From the NCBI GenBank assembly GCA_000242935.3, contig CP007053.1, forward strand, positions 5,999,001 through 6,063,000: a stretch of DNA of 64,000 bases. Direction: 5' to 3'. Shown here in pieces: positions 7,766 to 17,063 of the stretch. The number at the start of each line of letters is the position of its first letter. The first letter of the stretch is position 1. Both the position numbers and the translations under genes were made by a program. Source of the stretch: Opitutaceae bacterium TAV5. Its GTDB lineage: Bacteria; Verrucomicrobiota; Verrucomicrobiia; Opitutales; Opitutaceae. The notes below the pieces were generated by a model that saw nothing but the letters and a program-made list of their open reading frames with translations, made no database searches and was not told the DNA's origin.

Positions 7766-9517
7766 TCAGGGCCAGCGTTGCGTCGAGCAACCCCAAAACA
7801 CCAGCGCCGCACCGACTACCGCGTGGATGCCGAGCACACCGACGGCGACGGGCGGCGGAGCGAGCCAGCCCTTGTCGAGCATGACGACGGCATCGTAGAA
7901 GCGGGTCTCGTTCATCGCGGTGAGGTAGCCGGACCAGCCCCAGTACGTGGCAATGAAGGGACGCACCGCCCAGACGAGGGCGGAGGGCAGGGCGAGGACA
8001 ACGCCGGAGAGCGGAAGCTGGAAGCCGACGAGGTAGATCGAGAGCAGCGAGGCCTTGTCCGGCGAGGTGAGCACGGCGGAGAGGCCGAGGCAGACGACGC
8101 TCATCGATGCGCCGACCGCGGAGAGCACGCCGAGTTGCGGCAGCCAGTGGCCGGGAAAATCGCAGAGCGTCTTGACGAAGACGGTCATCCACGCCCCCTG
8201 GGCTGCGCCGATGAAGATGGCGAAGAGCAGTTTCGAGATGGCATAGGCGGCGGGGCGCAGGCCGGCCATGCGTTCTTTCTCGTAGAGGGCGCGTTCGCCG
8301 GCGATCTCGCGGGCGCCGTTGTTGCTGCCCATGAGGCTGAGGAGAATGACCTGGAACACGATCAGCCCGGAAACGAGCATGGCGGTGTCGGCCGCCTGCT
8401 GGCGAAACTGGGCCCGCTCCTGAAGCGCGTCGAGCAGGCTGCCGGTCTGTTCGAGCGAGAGGCTTTTCATCTGCGGCAGGCCGCCGAGAGCGAAGATGAC
8501 GACGAGGCAGGGAAAGCCGAAGGTGATGGCGAGCGTGAGCGCGAGGTAACCGCGGTCGCGCATGAAGAGACGCCAGCGGCGGCGAAGGAGCGTGGCTGTC
8601 TGGCGGAGAAGGCCGGGCGTCGCGGAGGATGCGGAGAGGGAGAGCGAGGGAGGGGGGGAGGGGGGGATTGCGGATCCGGAGGGGGCGAGGGCTGCCGGGG
8701 CGCGCCCGAGCCAGTAATCGAGCGGGTGTTCGGCGAGGCGGTCGTAAAGGAGGAGGGCGTCGTCGATCGCGAAATGGGCGAGCATGGCGGCGAGCGTGCC
8801 CTGGAAGACGACGGCGCCTTCGTAGACGACGGTCACGGTGTCGAACTGCGTGAGCTTGGCCAGATTGTGGATGACACAGATGACGGTGCGGCCTTGGCCG
8901 GCGACGAGGGAGCGGAGCAGGGCGAGGATCTGGTCTTCCGAGCGGGGATCGAGGCCGCTGGTGACTTCGTCGCAGAGGAGGCAGGCGGGGTCGGTGGTGA
9001 GTTCGAGCGCGAGGCCGAGCCGGCGGAGTTGTCCACCGCTGAGTTTTTCGACGAGTGTGTCGGCGCGCTCTTCGAGGCCGACGAGTTGGAGGAGATCGGT
9101 GCGGCGGGTGGGAGCGGCGCGGGTCTGGTAGAGCCGGAGGGCGGCGTCGATGGTTTCGCCGACCGTGAGTTTGCCGTGGGCGATGCTGAACTGGGGGGCG
9201 AAGGCAACGGCGCGGAGGAGTTCATGAGGTCCGGCCACGGTCCGGCCGCGCAGGCTGACCTCGCCCCGGGCGGGGAGGATGCCGAGCATGCCCTTGAGGA
9301 GCGTGGTCTTGCCGCAGCCGGAGGGACCGATCAGGGCGTGGAGTTGCCCGCCGGCCCAGCGGGCCGAGGCATCGCGGACAAGAAGAGGAGCGCCGGGCTT
9401 CGGAAAAACGTCGAGGTGGTGACAGGCAAGCACAGGCGAGACCTTGCCGGGGGCGGACGGGGAGGACAAGTCTGCGGCAGAGAGGAAAGCGCCCGGTGGC
9501 AACCGCACGCGGGCCAC
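7766..9517 (-). CDS. ABC transporter, fused ATPase and ABC-2 permease (ABCG type)
   Basis: This is a half-transporter of about 583 aa. The N-terminal ATPase has Walker A GPSGCGKTT, signature LSGGQ, Walker B CLLCDEVTSGLDP and the switch His in VICVIHN. The C-terminal half is an ABC-2 membrane domain with six predicted helices (for example AMLVSGLIVFQVILLSLMGSN). ATPase-then-membrane order is that of ABCG/White-type exporters, which work as dimers. I chose the GTG at 9517 because GGGGAG lies 8 bases upstream and because earlier starts would run into the AraC gene. The substrate is unknown. It heads an operon with a lipoprotein and a TPR protein. Confidence 0.8.
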   Translation of the reverse strand: MARVRLPPGAFLSAADLSSPSAPGKVSPVLACHHLDVFPKPGAPLLVRDASARWAGGQLHALIGPSGCGKTTLLKGMLGILPARGEVSLRGRTVAGPHELLRAVAFAPQFSIAHGKLTVGETIDAALRLYQTRAAPTRRTDLLQLVGLEERADTLVEKLSGGQLRRLGLALELTTDPACLLCDEVTSGLDPRSEDQILALLRSLVAGQGRTVICVIHNLAKLTQFDTVTVVYEGAVVFQGTLAAMLAHFAIDDALLLYDRLAEHPLDYWLGRAPAALAPSGSAIPPSPPPSLSLSASSATPGLLRQTATLLRRRWRLFMRDRGYLALTLAITFGFPCLVVIFALGGLPQMKSLSLEQTGSLLDALQERAQFRQQAADTAMLVSGLIVFQVILLSLMGSNNGAREIAGERALYEKERMAGLRPAAYAISKLLFAIFIGAAQGAWMTVFVKTLCDFPGHWLPQLGVLSAVGASMSVVCLGLSAVLTSPDKASLLSIYLVGFQLPLSGVVLALPSALVWAVRPFIATYWGWSGYLTAMNETRFYDAVVMLDKGWLAPPPVAVGVLGIHAVVGAALVFWGCSTQRWP

Positions 9518-9698
9518 TCTGCCGTCTCCCCATATTCTCCGATCTCCGGTCAGCGCAGTCCGGCAGAGTGGGGGACGGGCTTGGCAACAGTGTCTCCGGA
9601 GGCGCCCGGAATTGCCGCCGATACGACCCAGACCCTGGCGGTGCGAGTGACGCCTTCCTGAGCACGCTGCATCCACAAAGCCGAACAAGCCGCTGCAC

Positions 9699-10556
9699 CT
9701 AACGCCTGCCCGAGATGCGCAGCCGGTCCCGTCCCGGGGGCTCGCCGAAGAGCCGCCGATACTCCCTGCTGAATTGCGACGGGCTCTCGTAGCCCACCTC
9801 AAACGCGACGCCGGCGGCGTCCGTGTCCTCGGTTACCAGCCGGCGCCGGGCCTCGTGGAGCCGCAGACGTTTCTGGTATTGGATGGGACTCAGGTTGGTC
9901 AGCAGTTGGAACTGGCGGTGAAACGTGGACTCGCTCATCCCGGCCAGCCTGGCGAGGGGCTCCACACTCAGCCGCTGCGCATAGTGATGGCGGATGTAGT
10001 CGATGGCCGATCCCAAACGGGAGAGCTGGCTGGTCGGGGTGGCGAGTTGGCAGATCAGTTCCCCGTGCGGACTGTGCAAAAGCCAATAAATGATCTCGCG
10101 CTCGATTGCCGGCGCGAGCGCGGGAATGTGCTGCGGTTTGTCGAGCAGGCGCAGGAGTCGCAGCACGGGTTCGCGCAGACCATCGTCCGCCAGACTGACC
10201 GAGAGCGAGCGACACGGCGGCGGTCGAAACCCCGGAGGAACCATGTCCACGAGCACCGACGCGATCACCTGGCGATCGAGCTCCAGAGTCACGCCAAGAA
10301 AAGGGGCCGAGACGACCTCGGTCATGACTGGCATGCTCTGCGTATTGATCAGGTAAGTATCCGCGTGGTAGTCGACGGCCTCGTTGCCGATCCAGGCCCG
10401 CTTTTGCCCCGCGCCGACGACTCCGAGCAAGGGATAGTAGATGGCGGGCGTGGCGCTCACGCAGCGGTTCATGTTCGTCAGCGTCAGCCGTGGAACGTTT
10501 GTCACCACCATCCCGGCAGGGCAGTGTCGTCGGATCAATTCGCAGAGTTCGTTCAT
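9699..10556 (-). CDS. AraC-family transcriptional regulator
   Basis: The 285-aa protein has an N-terminal AraC_N-type sensing domain (residues about 20-170) and a C-terminal pair of helix-turn-helix motifs. The first includes PLARLAGMSESTFHRQFQLL, and the second ends in the AraC signature (VAFEVGYESPSQFSREYRRLFG). It is transcribed away from the VOC and reductase genes across a 232-bp divergent region, the usual layout for a regulator and its target operon. The ligand is not evident. Confidence 0.88.
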   Translation of the reverse strand: MNELCELIRRHCPAGMVVTNVPRLTLTNMNRCVSATPAIYYPLLGVVGAGQKRAWIGNEAVDYHADTYLINTQSMPVMTEVVSAPFLGVTLELDRQVIASVLVDMVPPGFRPPPCRSLSVSLADDGLREPVLRLLRLLDKPQHIPALAPAIEREIIYWLLHSPHGELICQLATPTSQLSRLGSAIDYIRHHYAQRLSVEPLARLAGMSESTFHRQFQLLTNLSPIQYQKRLRLHEARRRLVTEDTDAAGVAFEVGYESPSQFSREYRRLFGEPPGRDRLRISGRR

Positions 10557-10788
10557 GTCGTGTCAGGCGCAGCCGCGGGCAGTGCGCTGAACAAAAGCTC
10601 CCGCAGCGTAACCGGCATGGGAGTTTCAGGCAAGAATTTGGGCGGCGTGGTCTACCGCATTCGGGCAGGACCCGGCTATCATTCGCCGCATGAGACAACT
10701 GAACTTATCGATTGTTGGGACGCAGCGGCCTGCGTGATCGTATTCTCGACCAGAAGCTGCATGGCTTCACAACCTGAAAGGAAACCCG

Positions 10789-11193
10789 ATGCTGGATCAC
10801 CTGTTTCTGACGGTCGCAGACCTGGAGCGCTCCATCGCCTTTTATGAAAAGGCATTGGCACCGCTCGGGATAGAGCACGCCGTCGACTACGATGGCAAGG
10901 ACGGCCCCGAGGGGCATCCCGACCTCAAGGGCTTCGGACGCGACAACCGGGTGTTCTTCTGGTTGCGCAAGGGCGATGCGGATTCCCGGGCGGTCCACGT
11001 GGGGTTTGTTGCCGGCAGCACGGCGGAGGTCGACGCCTTCTACAAGGCCGCCATGGCCGCGGGGGCGATCGACAACGGCAAGCCGGGCGCACGGCTCCAC
11101 TACGACCCGCGCTACTACGCGGCCAACGTCCTGGATCCCGACGGCTACAGCCTCGAGGCGGTCTACAAGAGCTGGCAGCACCCGCGGCGCTGA
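10789..11193 (+). CDS. VOC (glyoxalase/bleomycin-resistance fold) family protein
   Basis: The 134-aa length and the pattern MLDHLFLTVADLERSIAFYE ... HVGFVA ... YYAANVLDPDGYSLEAV match a single-module vicinal-oxygen-chelate protein with two beta-alpha-beta-beta-beta units. Metal ligands are likely His4, His69 or its neighbours and the Glu near the C-terminus. Members include glyoxalases, dioxygenases and resistance proteins, and nothing here fixes the substrate. AAAGGAAACCCG precedes the ATG. It is first in a two-gene unit divergent from the AraC regulator. Confidence 0.8.
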   Translation: MLDHLFLTVADLERSIAFYEKALAPLGIEHAVDYDGKDGPEGHPDLKGFGRDNRVFFWLRKGDADSRAVHVGFVAGSTAEVDAFYKAAMAAGAIDNGKPGARLHYDPRYYAANVLDPDGYSLEAVYKSWQHPRR

Positions 11194-11254
11194 GCCGTGC
11201 CGCCGGATCGCCCGCCACCTCCACGCTGCGCCACACTACAACCAGGAACACGAC

Positions 11255-12241
11255 ATGAACAAATCACTTATCATTTATGGAGCCACCGGCTACACGGGGC
11301 GACTCGTGTGCGCGGAGGCCAGGCAGGCAGGGCTGGATTTCATCGTGGCCGGGCGCGAAGCCGGCAAGGTGCGGGAACTGGCCGAGACGCTCGATGTGCC
11401 CTGCCGCGTCTTCTCCGTGGACGACCGGGCCGGGCTCCACGCGGGATTGAAAGGCTGTGCGACGGTCCTCAACTGCGCCGGCCCGTTCGCGCGGACCGCT
11501 CCCGGGATCATGGCGGCGTGCATTGCCATGGGTATCCATTATCTGGATATAACGGCGGAGTTTGGCATCTACGCTTTCGCGGAATCGTTGTCCGAATCGG
11601 CAAAGGCAGCCGGGGTCATGTTGCTGCCCGGGGTCGGGTGGGACGTTGTGCCCAGCGACTGCCTTGCCGCCTGCCTTGCCGCCCGGGTGGAGAGGCCCCG
11701 CCGCCTCCGGTTCGCCCTTCAGGTCGCTGGCTCCATGTCGCGCGGGTCTGCGGCCAGCGCTGCGGAGATCATGTCGGTGGGGCTGCTTGCGCGCCGGGAC
11801 GGGCGGATCGTTGCCGTCCCCGACGCGAAGCCGGCAGGATTTGATTTCGGAGAGGGACCCGTCGAATGCGTCCCCTTTTCCTTTGGCGATCTCGTGACCG
11901 CGTGGCACTCCACCGGCGCTCCCGATATCGAGATGTTCGTGCACGTGACGGGCGCGGCATTTCCCACGGGCGATTTGTCGAAGCTTCCTGACGGGCCGAG
12001 CGCTGAAGAGCGAAGCGCGAACCGGGCCAGGGTGGCAGCCGAAGTGACCGGCGCAGATGGTTCCGTGGCGAGAGCGATCATCGACACGGTCAACGGCTAC
12101 TCCTACACCCCGTTGTCGGCGGTGCAGGCGGCGGCGCGTGTCCTGGCAGGCGAGCACAAGGCCGGGTTTCAGACGCCTGCGACGGTGTTCGGCTGGACCT
12201 TCGCGACCACCCTGGCAGATACGCAGATCATCGATCTGTAA
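11255..12241 (+). CDS. Saccharopine-dehydrogenase-like NAD(P)-dependent oxidoreductase
   Basis: From the ATG at 11255 (AGGA 7 bases upstream) the protein is 328 aa. It begins with a Rossmann motif, IIYGATGYTGRL, and continues with the family pattern TVLNCAGPFARTAPGIMAACI and HYLDITAE, typical of saccharopine-dehydrogenase-like and trans-acting enoyl-reductase-like proteins. Together with the VOC gene 60 bases upstream it likely forms a small detoxification or redox unit controlled by the divergent AraC protein. The true substrate cannot be read from sequence. Confidence 0.8.
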   Translation: MNKSLIIYGATGYTGRLVCAEARQAGLDFIVAGREAGKVRELAETLDVPCRVFSVDDRAGLHAGLKGCATVLNCAGPFARTAPGIMAACIAMGIHYLDITAEFGIYAFAESLSESAKAAGVMLLPGVGWDVVPSDCLAACLAARVERPRRLRFALQVAGSMSRGSAASAAEIMSVGLLARRDGRIVAVPDAKPAGFDFGEGPVECVPFSFGDLVTAWHSTGAPDIEMFVHVTGAAFPTGDLSKLPDGPSAEERSANRARVAAEVTGADGSVARAIIDTVNGYSYTPLSAVQAAARVLAGEHKAGFQTPATVFGWTFATTLADTQIIDL

Positions 12242-12419
12242 TGCCGGTTCTTCAGAACGGATACCGGGTGACCGCGCGGAGTGGCGAAACCAGCGACTGC
12301 CGCTGCCAGAATAAGCGACCATCTCCGTGTCTCCCTCGTTGGCGGGTTGCGAGATCATGGTCGGCTCGAAAACCAAGGCGGCGGGCAGGGGCGCGGTCGC
12401 CGGTATCCGGAATCTCCCT

Positions 12420-15400
12420 TCAGAGTTGCCTCTCTCGGATTGCCTTGCGGCGCAGGGCCAAGGCGGCGCCAGCCGCCATGCCGCCGAGGAAGAGCACCGT
12501 GGAAACCGACTCGGGCACGGACGCGGCGGCGAGGGTGAGATGAAACACCCCGCCGTTCACGACATCAAACGAGGCAGTCAACCCGTCGGCAAGACCGGTT
12601 ACGCGGAAGGCATCGCTGACATCCAGGGTGGAGCCGATGATGCCCACATCACCGGAGATGGTCAGCAAGTCGAGCAAGGGGGCAGGGGTGTCGAGGCTGT
12701 AGCCGGTCAGGTCGAGGATGATTCGGTTGTCGGCAGCGATGTTGGAAAACGTGAGGTCGCCGTTGACAAGGATCGTGTCGCCCGCCTCGAACTGGAGGAT
12801 TGAGCCGCCTTCGAGCACGAGGTTTTGGAAGGAGATTTCGCCGGGGCTGTTGCCGGGGGCGAGGGTGGCTCCAGCATGGAGTGTGGTGCTGCCATAAATA
12901 CGGCCCTCGCCTTTGAGGAGCGCCCCGGAGGCGATGTCGAGTGTGTGCGTCCAGTAGCCAAGGGTGCCGTTGACAACAAGCGTGCCTTCTTCATGCGAGG
13001 TGTGTCCACCATAGCCGAAACTGAAGCTGTTGATAACGAGACTGCCACTGCCGGTTTTAACCAGCGTGTTGTAATCGTGCGCATCCGGCTCTTTGTTGCT
13101 GGCGATGGAATCGGGCCCCCCGCTCCCGGGCATGAATGTTCCAAGGGTAACGGTGGCGTTGCCGGTAACGTTAAAGGTGGTGCGGGCCGCGCCATCGGTA
13201 GCGTTACCGTTCATGTAGAGAAAGTCGCCGGAATCACTTCCCGATAAGGATATGTTGCCGGTGTGCTGCACGTCGCGGGTGTAGGTCAGATTGAGTGTCG
13301 CGGCGTTGTTGTAGATTGCGCCGCCTGCGTAGTCGCCGCGGCCATTGGCAACGGTGTTGTTGGTGAATTGCACGTTGCGGAGCGAGACGGTGGCGCCGCG
13401 TCCGGCGTAGACCGCGCCGCCTTTCTCGGCCTTGTTGGAGTCGAGCACGAGCGTGCCTTCGCCTTCGACGGTGAAGGTGGAGCCGTCTCCGACCTGGATC
13501 GCGCCGCCGTTGATGCCGTCGGTGATGAGGGCAGAGTTGTTTCTGATCGTCAGGGTCTTGCCTTCCGCGATGGTGAAACCGCCGGAATGCGCGGCGGTCC
13601 AGGCCTGGGTTTTGCCAGCGGTATATTCGCCGATGGTGAGGCGTTGGTCGTAGGTGCCGGCGGCGTCGAAAACGATGTTGTCCGGGTAGGTTGAGTGCGT
13701 GGGTTCGTTGCCGAGGATGGCGATGCGGGCGGGCAGGGTGGCGTCCGCCCCCGCCGCGCCAAGGAAACGCACCTGACCGAGTTTCGCGCCGAGGTGTTCG
13801 GCGCGTCCGATCGCGATGCTGCCGCCGTGCAGGTCGATGCCGCCGGTGAAGGTATTGGGCGTGACCTGGTGGGTCGGCGAGTAACCGTTGGTCAACGTCA
13901 GCGTGCCGGAGCCGCTTTTGACGAGTTTGCCCGCCGCGCTTGCGATGACCGGGTTGGCGGCGTCGGCTTCAGCCACGATGCCGCCTCCGGTGAACGTGTA
14001 GTTGGCGGGGCCGGCGACGAGGAGGTCGGACACGGTGACGTGCGGCTCTTCGACGGCGATGCTGCGTTGGCCGGCGGTGTCGGAGCCGTCGAAGAGCACG
14101 CGGTCGCCGGTCACGAAATGGTTGGCGGGCTGGCCTTCCGCTGTCTGGCCGGTCCAGTTGGCGAGCGTGCTGTTTTCCCAGCGGTTGCTGGTGTTGCCCG
14201 TCCAGGTGAGCGTGGTGGCGGTGGCGGGGTCGGCGGCGAGGGTGAGGAGCACCTGGTTCGTGTAGAGGCTGGTGCTTCCTGAACCGGTTTCGCCGAGGCT
14301 GAAGGTGGCGAGGTATCGGCCGAGGGGTTGCGTGGTGAAGAGCTCGTTGATGTTTGTCGACACCGCGCCTTGCAGGGTGCCGGCTTCGAGGATCGTCCAG
14401 GTGCCTTCGGCGAGGGTGCCGCCGAGATTGACGAGGTGGGGAGAGGTGAGGCCATGAGGGTCGAACTGGATACGGTTGGCAGAAATGCGGTCGGCGGAGT
14501 CAGGAGTGGAACCGAAGAGGTCGAGGTCGAGCACGACGCCGCCCGCCCGGAGGTCGAGGGTGTCGAACATCAGCCGGGCAGGCGCGGTGTCTCCGGCAAA
14601 CCCGACCTGGAGGCGGCTGCCGTGCGCGGCGACGGCAGAGGCGCCGGTGCCGTGTGTCTGCGGGTAGATGCTGGCGCCGCCGAGTGTCGCACCGGAGGCG
14701 AGATTGATGGCGAGGCGGGCGGTGGGAGTGGTGATGAAGTCCCGGACGAGCAGGGTGCCTTCGTTGATGTTGAGGGTACTTTCGAGGAATTCGATGCTGG
14801 AGTTGATGAGCACGGTGCCACGTCCGGTTTTGTTGATGATGGCGGTGGCTTGGCTGGAGACGTTGAATGTATCGCGTGAGGCAAAGGTGGCGTCCCCGAT
14901 GGTGAGTTGTTTGCCGCTGGCGACGTTGAGGGTGAGGCGGGCGGAGGTGGTGGCGTCGCTGTCGAGGTAAATGAAACCGCCGCCGTTGATCCGGTCGGTG
15001 GTATTGCCGGTGATGGCGGCGTCCTGCGTGTAGTTGAGGGTGATGTGGGCGCGGTCGTTGTAGATCGCGCCGCCGCTGCCGCCGGTGGCGGTGTTGTTGG
15101 TGAAGGTGGCGTTGGTGAGGGTGACGGTGGAGCCGGGGCCGGCGTAGAGCGCGCCGCCGTCGCGTGCGCTGTTGGTGTCGAGGACAAAACTCCCGCCGCC
15201 GTCGGCGACGAAGCGCGAGCCGTTGCCAACGGCGATCGCGCCGCCTTGCTCCGGAGTGGGGACGCTGGCTCCGCGGAGCGTGAGGGTTTTGCCCTCGGCA
15301 ATGGTGAAGCCGCCGGAGGCGGAAGCCGTCCAGACTGGGGTGTGGGCGTCGGCGTCCCGGGCGCCGATGACGAGGCGGTTGGAATTGCTGATGCCGGAGC

Positions 15401-16370
15401 CGCTGAAGGTGATGTCGGCATCCCTGACCTCGATGCGTGGCGCGGCGGCGTCGGGCGCGGCGGCATCGCCCCGGAAAACGACGCTGGAAAGGGGCACGCC
15501 GAGGGTATTGGCCGCGTTGATACGGACGACGCCGGCGTCGATGTTGAAGGCGGCGAGGTTGGCCGCGCTGGTGGTGGTCAGGCTGGTGGTGCCGATGTCG
15601 AGGATGCCCGTGCCGGTCTTGGTAAAAGTGGCGTTGGGGGTGTGGGTGGGGCCGAACAGGGTGCCGGCGCTGATCGTGGCAGTGACGCCGTTGGAGACGT
15701 CTATCGTGGTGGTGGAGGCGAGGTCGCGGTTGCCGGCAGGGGCGACGAGCAAGAAGGGGGCGGAGGGATCTCCCTGCCACCTGAGGTCCATGTCCTTCGT
15801 GTAACGCAGCGTGAGGTTGCCGCCGTAGTTGGTGGCAGGCGCGGTGAATTGGACGTTGGTGAGATCGGCGGTGGCGTTGGCGAAAAGGGAGACGCTGTTT
15901 GTCCGGAGCGTGCCGCCGCCGGAAACGGTGAAACGCGACCCTGCGCCGACGTAGATTCTGTTTGCGGCGACGGGGTCGGCGGAGGTGATGACAAGTCCGC
16001 CAGCCCAGGCGTTGGTCCAGGTTGCGGAATCGGAAGGCAAGCCGGAGCCTTCGTATTCGCCGATGGTGAGGATTCCCTCGCCGGGAAGCCGTCTGGAATC
16101 ATCCCAGAGAAGCCGTGCAGGGGCGTTTGCATCGGTCGCAGGGTTGCCACGGAAATGAATCTGGCTGGCGTCGGTGATGCCGGCGGCGTCGAGGTCGGCG
16201 AGCGTTTGGATCTGGCCGGGACCGATGGTGATGCCCGGCGTATCGGCAAAACTGAGGCTGGCGGCAAGACCGGTGGTCAACAAAACCAGAGCGCCGCCCA
16301 CAAGGCGGCGCGCAAAAGCCGGACAACGCCGGCGGGCAGACACACAGGAAGATACGGGGGACGTATTCAT
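12420..16370 (-). CDS. Giant beta-helix/autotransporter-repeat PEP-CTERM protein
   Basis: The protein is 1316 aa. It has a long signal peptide (FARRLVGGALVLLTTGLAAS) and then repeated beta-strand modules. Two blocks of about 250-300 residues are clear duplicates (each has GGFTIAEGKTLT, then GGAI, GGA(L/V)YAG, FTNNT, GGAIYN and an L-x-YT-x-D strand), and a third, decayed copy lies near the N-terminus. A passenger-like APGNSPGE motif follows. The C-terminus is a PEP-CTERM sorting signal of the variant form VPESVSTVLFLGGMAAG followed by RRK. No outer-membrane barrel domain is present. The GGA(I/L/V) and FxxN motifs recall chlamydial Pmp proteins. It is probably a surface or exopolysaccharide-associated adhesin. 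Confidence 0.8.
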   Translation of the reverse strand: MNTSPVSSCVSARRRCPAFARRLVGGALVLLTTGLAASLSFADTPGITIGPGQIQTLADLDAAGITDASQIHFRGNPATDANAPARLLWDDSRRLPGEGILTIGEYEGSGLPSDSATWTNAWAGGLVITSADPVAANRIYVGAGSRFTVSGGGTLRTNSVSLFANATADLTNVQFTAPATNYGGNLTLRYTKDMDLRWQGDPSAPFLLVAPAGNRDLASTTTIDVSNGVTATISAGTLFGPTHTPNATFTKTGTGILDIGTTSLTTTSAANLAAFNIDAGVVRINAANTLGVPLSSVVFRGDAAAPDAAAPRIEVRDADITFSGSGISNSNRLVIGARDADAHTPVWTASASGGFTIAEGKTLTLRGASVPTPEQGGAIAVGNGSRFVADGGGSFVLDTNSARDGGALYAGPGSTVTLTNATFTNNTATGGSGGAIYNDRAHITLNYTQDAAITGNTTDRINGGGFIYLDSDATTSARLTLNVASGKQLTIGDATFASRDTFNVSSQATAIINKTGRGTVLINSSIEFLESTLNINEGTLLVRDFITTPTARLAINLASGATLGGASIYPQTHGTGASAVAAHGSRLQVGFAGDTAPARLMFDTLDLRAGGVVLDLDLFGSTPDSADRISANRIQFDPHGLTSPHLVNLGGTLAEGTWTILEAGTLQGAVSTNINELFTTQPLGRYLATFSLGETGSGSTSLYTNQVLLTLAADPATATTLTWTGNTSNRWENSTLANWTGQTAEGQPANHFVTGDRVLFDGSDTAGQRSIAVEEPHVTVSDLLVAGPANYTFTGGGIVAEADAANPVIASAAGKLVKSGSGTLTLTNGYSPTHQVTPNTFTGGIDLHGGSIAIGRAEHLGAKLGQVRFLGAAGADATLPARIAILGNEPTHSTYPDNIVFDAAGTYDQRLTIGEYTAGKTQAWTAAHSGGFTIAEGKTLTIRNNSALITDGINGGAIQVGDGSTFTVEGEGTLVLDSNKAEKGGAVYAGRGATVSLRNVQFTNNTVANGRGDYAGGAIYNNAATLNLTYTRDVQHTGNISLSGSDSGDFLYMNGNATDGAARTTFNVTGNATVTLGTFMPGSGGPDSIASNKEPDAHDYNTLVKTGSGSLVINSFSFGYGGHTSHEEGTLVVNGTLGYWTHTLDIASGALLKGEGRIYGSTTLHAGATLAPGNSPGEISFQNLVLEGGSILQFEAGDTILVNGDLTFSNIAADNRIILDLTGYSLDTPAPLLDLLTISGDVGIIGSTLDVSDAFRVTGLADGLTASFDVVNGGVFHLTLAAASVPESVSTVLFLGGMAAGAALALRRKAIRERQL

Positions 16371-16745
16371 CGTTTTATGGAGGAGGACTGAGGGTGACGG
16401 ACGGGACGCGAAGCGAGGGAGGCAGGCCGAAAACAGAAACGGAACCGGCAGAAGGCAAAGCAGGCTGTTAATTGCTAGCGAAATGTTTTCCTGAAATCAA
16501 CCGCCATTTACGGGCAAGGGCATGGATGGGCAGGGCAAGCAGTTGTCCGGTCATGCGCCCTCCGCGCTGTTCACGGTGTCCGGCGTCGGCTGCGCGGGGG
16601 GGGAGGAGGACATTGTCGGTGCCGGACAAGGCCGCGCCAGCGGCGGGCATGGCTCATGGCGGCAGGCGATCCGGTCTCCCGTGCCGGTACCAGAAGCCGG
16701 GAAACCCCGGCGTTTTTACAGAGCGTAACGGAGAAATCTCCGCCG
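16371..16745. other. 375-bp intergenic region with an outward-facing terminator-like hairpin
   Basis: No convincing gene is present. The left part is the upstream region of the giant PEP-CTERM gene. At 16696-16711 GCCGGG and CCCGGC form a hairpin followed by TTTTT at 16713-16717, a small intrinsic terminator reading on the plus strand, although no plus-strand gene lies upstream. At 16725-16749 a second stem (GTAACGG/CCGTTAC) overlaps the stop codon of the small TPR gene. Confidence 0.5.
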
Positions 16746-17063
16746 TTACCCTGCCAGGTCGGCGAGGATGGCCTCGAGTTCGGCGGCGGGATCGTCGTGA
16801 TGCTGGTCGATGGCGAGGCGGAGAGCCGTTTCCAGATGGGGCTTCGCCTCGGCGGGACGGCCGAGCCGGAGGAGAAGTTTGCCGAGAAGGATGCGCGGCA
16901 TCATCCAGTCGTCGCGGGCAGACACGCACTGTCCGTAATGGGCGACGGCGTCGGCATCGCGTCCGGCGGCTTCGAGCGCCTGGGCGAGGCTGAAGCGGAA
17001 AAGGACGTTGCCGGGCTGGCGCTCGACCAGCGCGGTGAAATGGGCGATGCGATCGGTGCTCAC
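16746..17063 (-). CDS. Small TPR protein
   Basis: The 105-aa protein consists of about three tetratricopeptide-like helix pairs (for example GNVLFRFSLAQALEAAGRDA, then MPRILLGKLLLRLGRPAEAK). There is no signal peptide, so it is probably cytoplasmic. Its ATG overlaps the stop codon of the upstream PP2C gene by four bases, which implies co-translation and a possible physical or functional partnership with the phosphatase. Confidence 0.75.
   Translation of the reverse strand: MSTDRIAHFTALVERQPGNVLFRFSLAQALEAAGRDADAVAHYGQCVSARDDWMMPRILLGKLLLRLGRPAEAKPHLETALRLAIDQHHDDPAAELEAILADLAG

Noticed and set aside
14907-16391. Plus-strand frame of 494 codons opposite the giant PEP-CTERM gene
   Set aside because: The product is a Gly/Ala/Val-rich string, a shadow of the beta-repeat gene; the minus strand has signal peptide, repeats and sorting tail.
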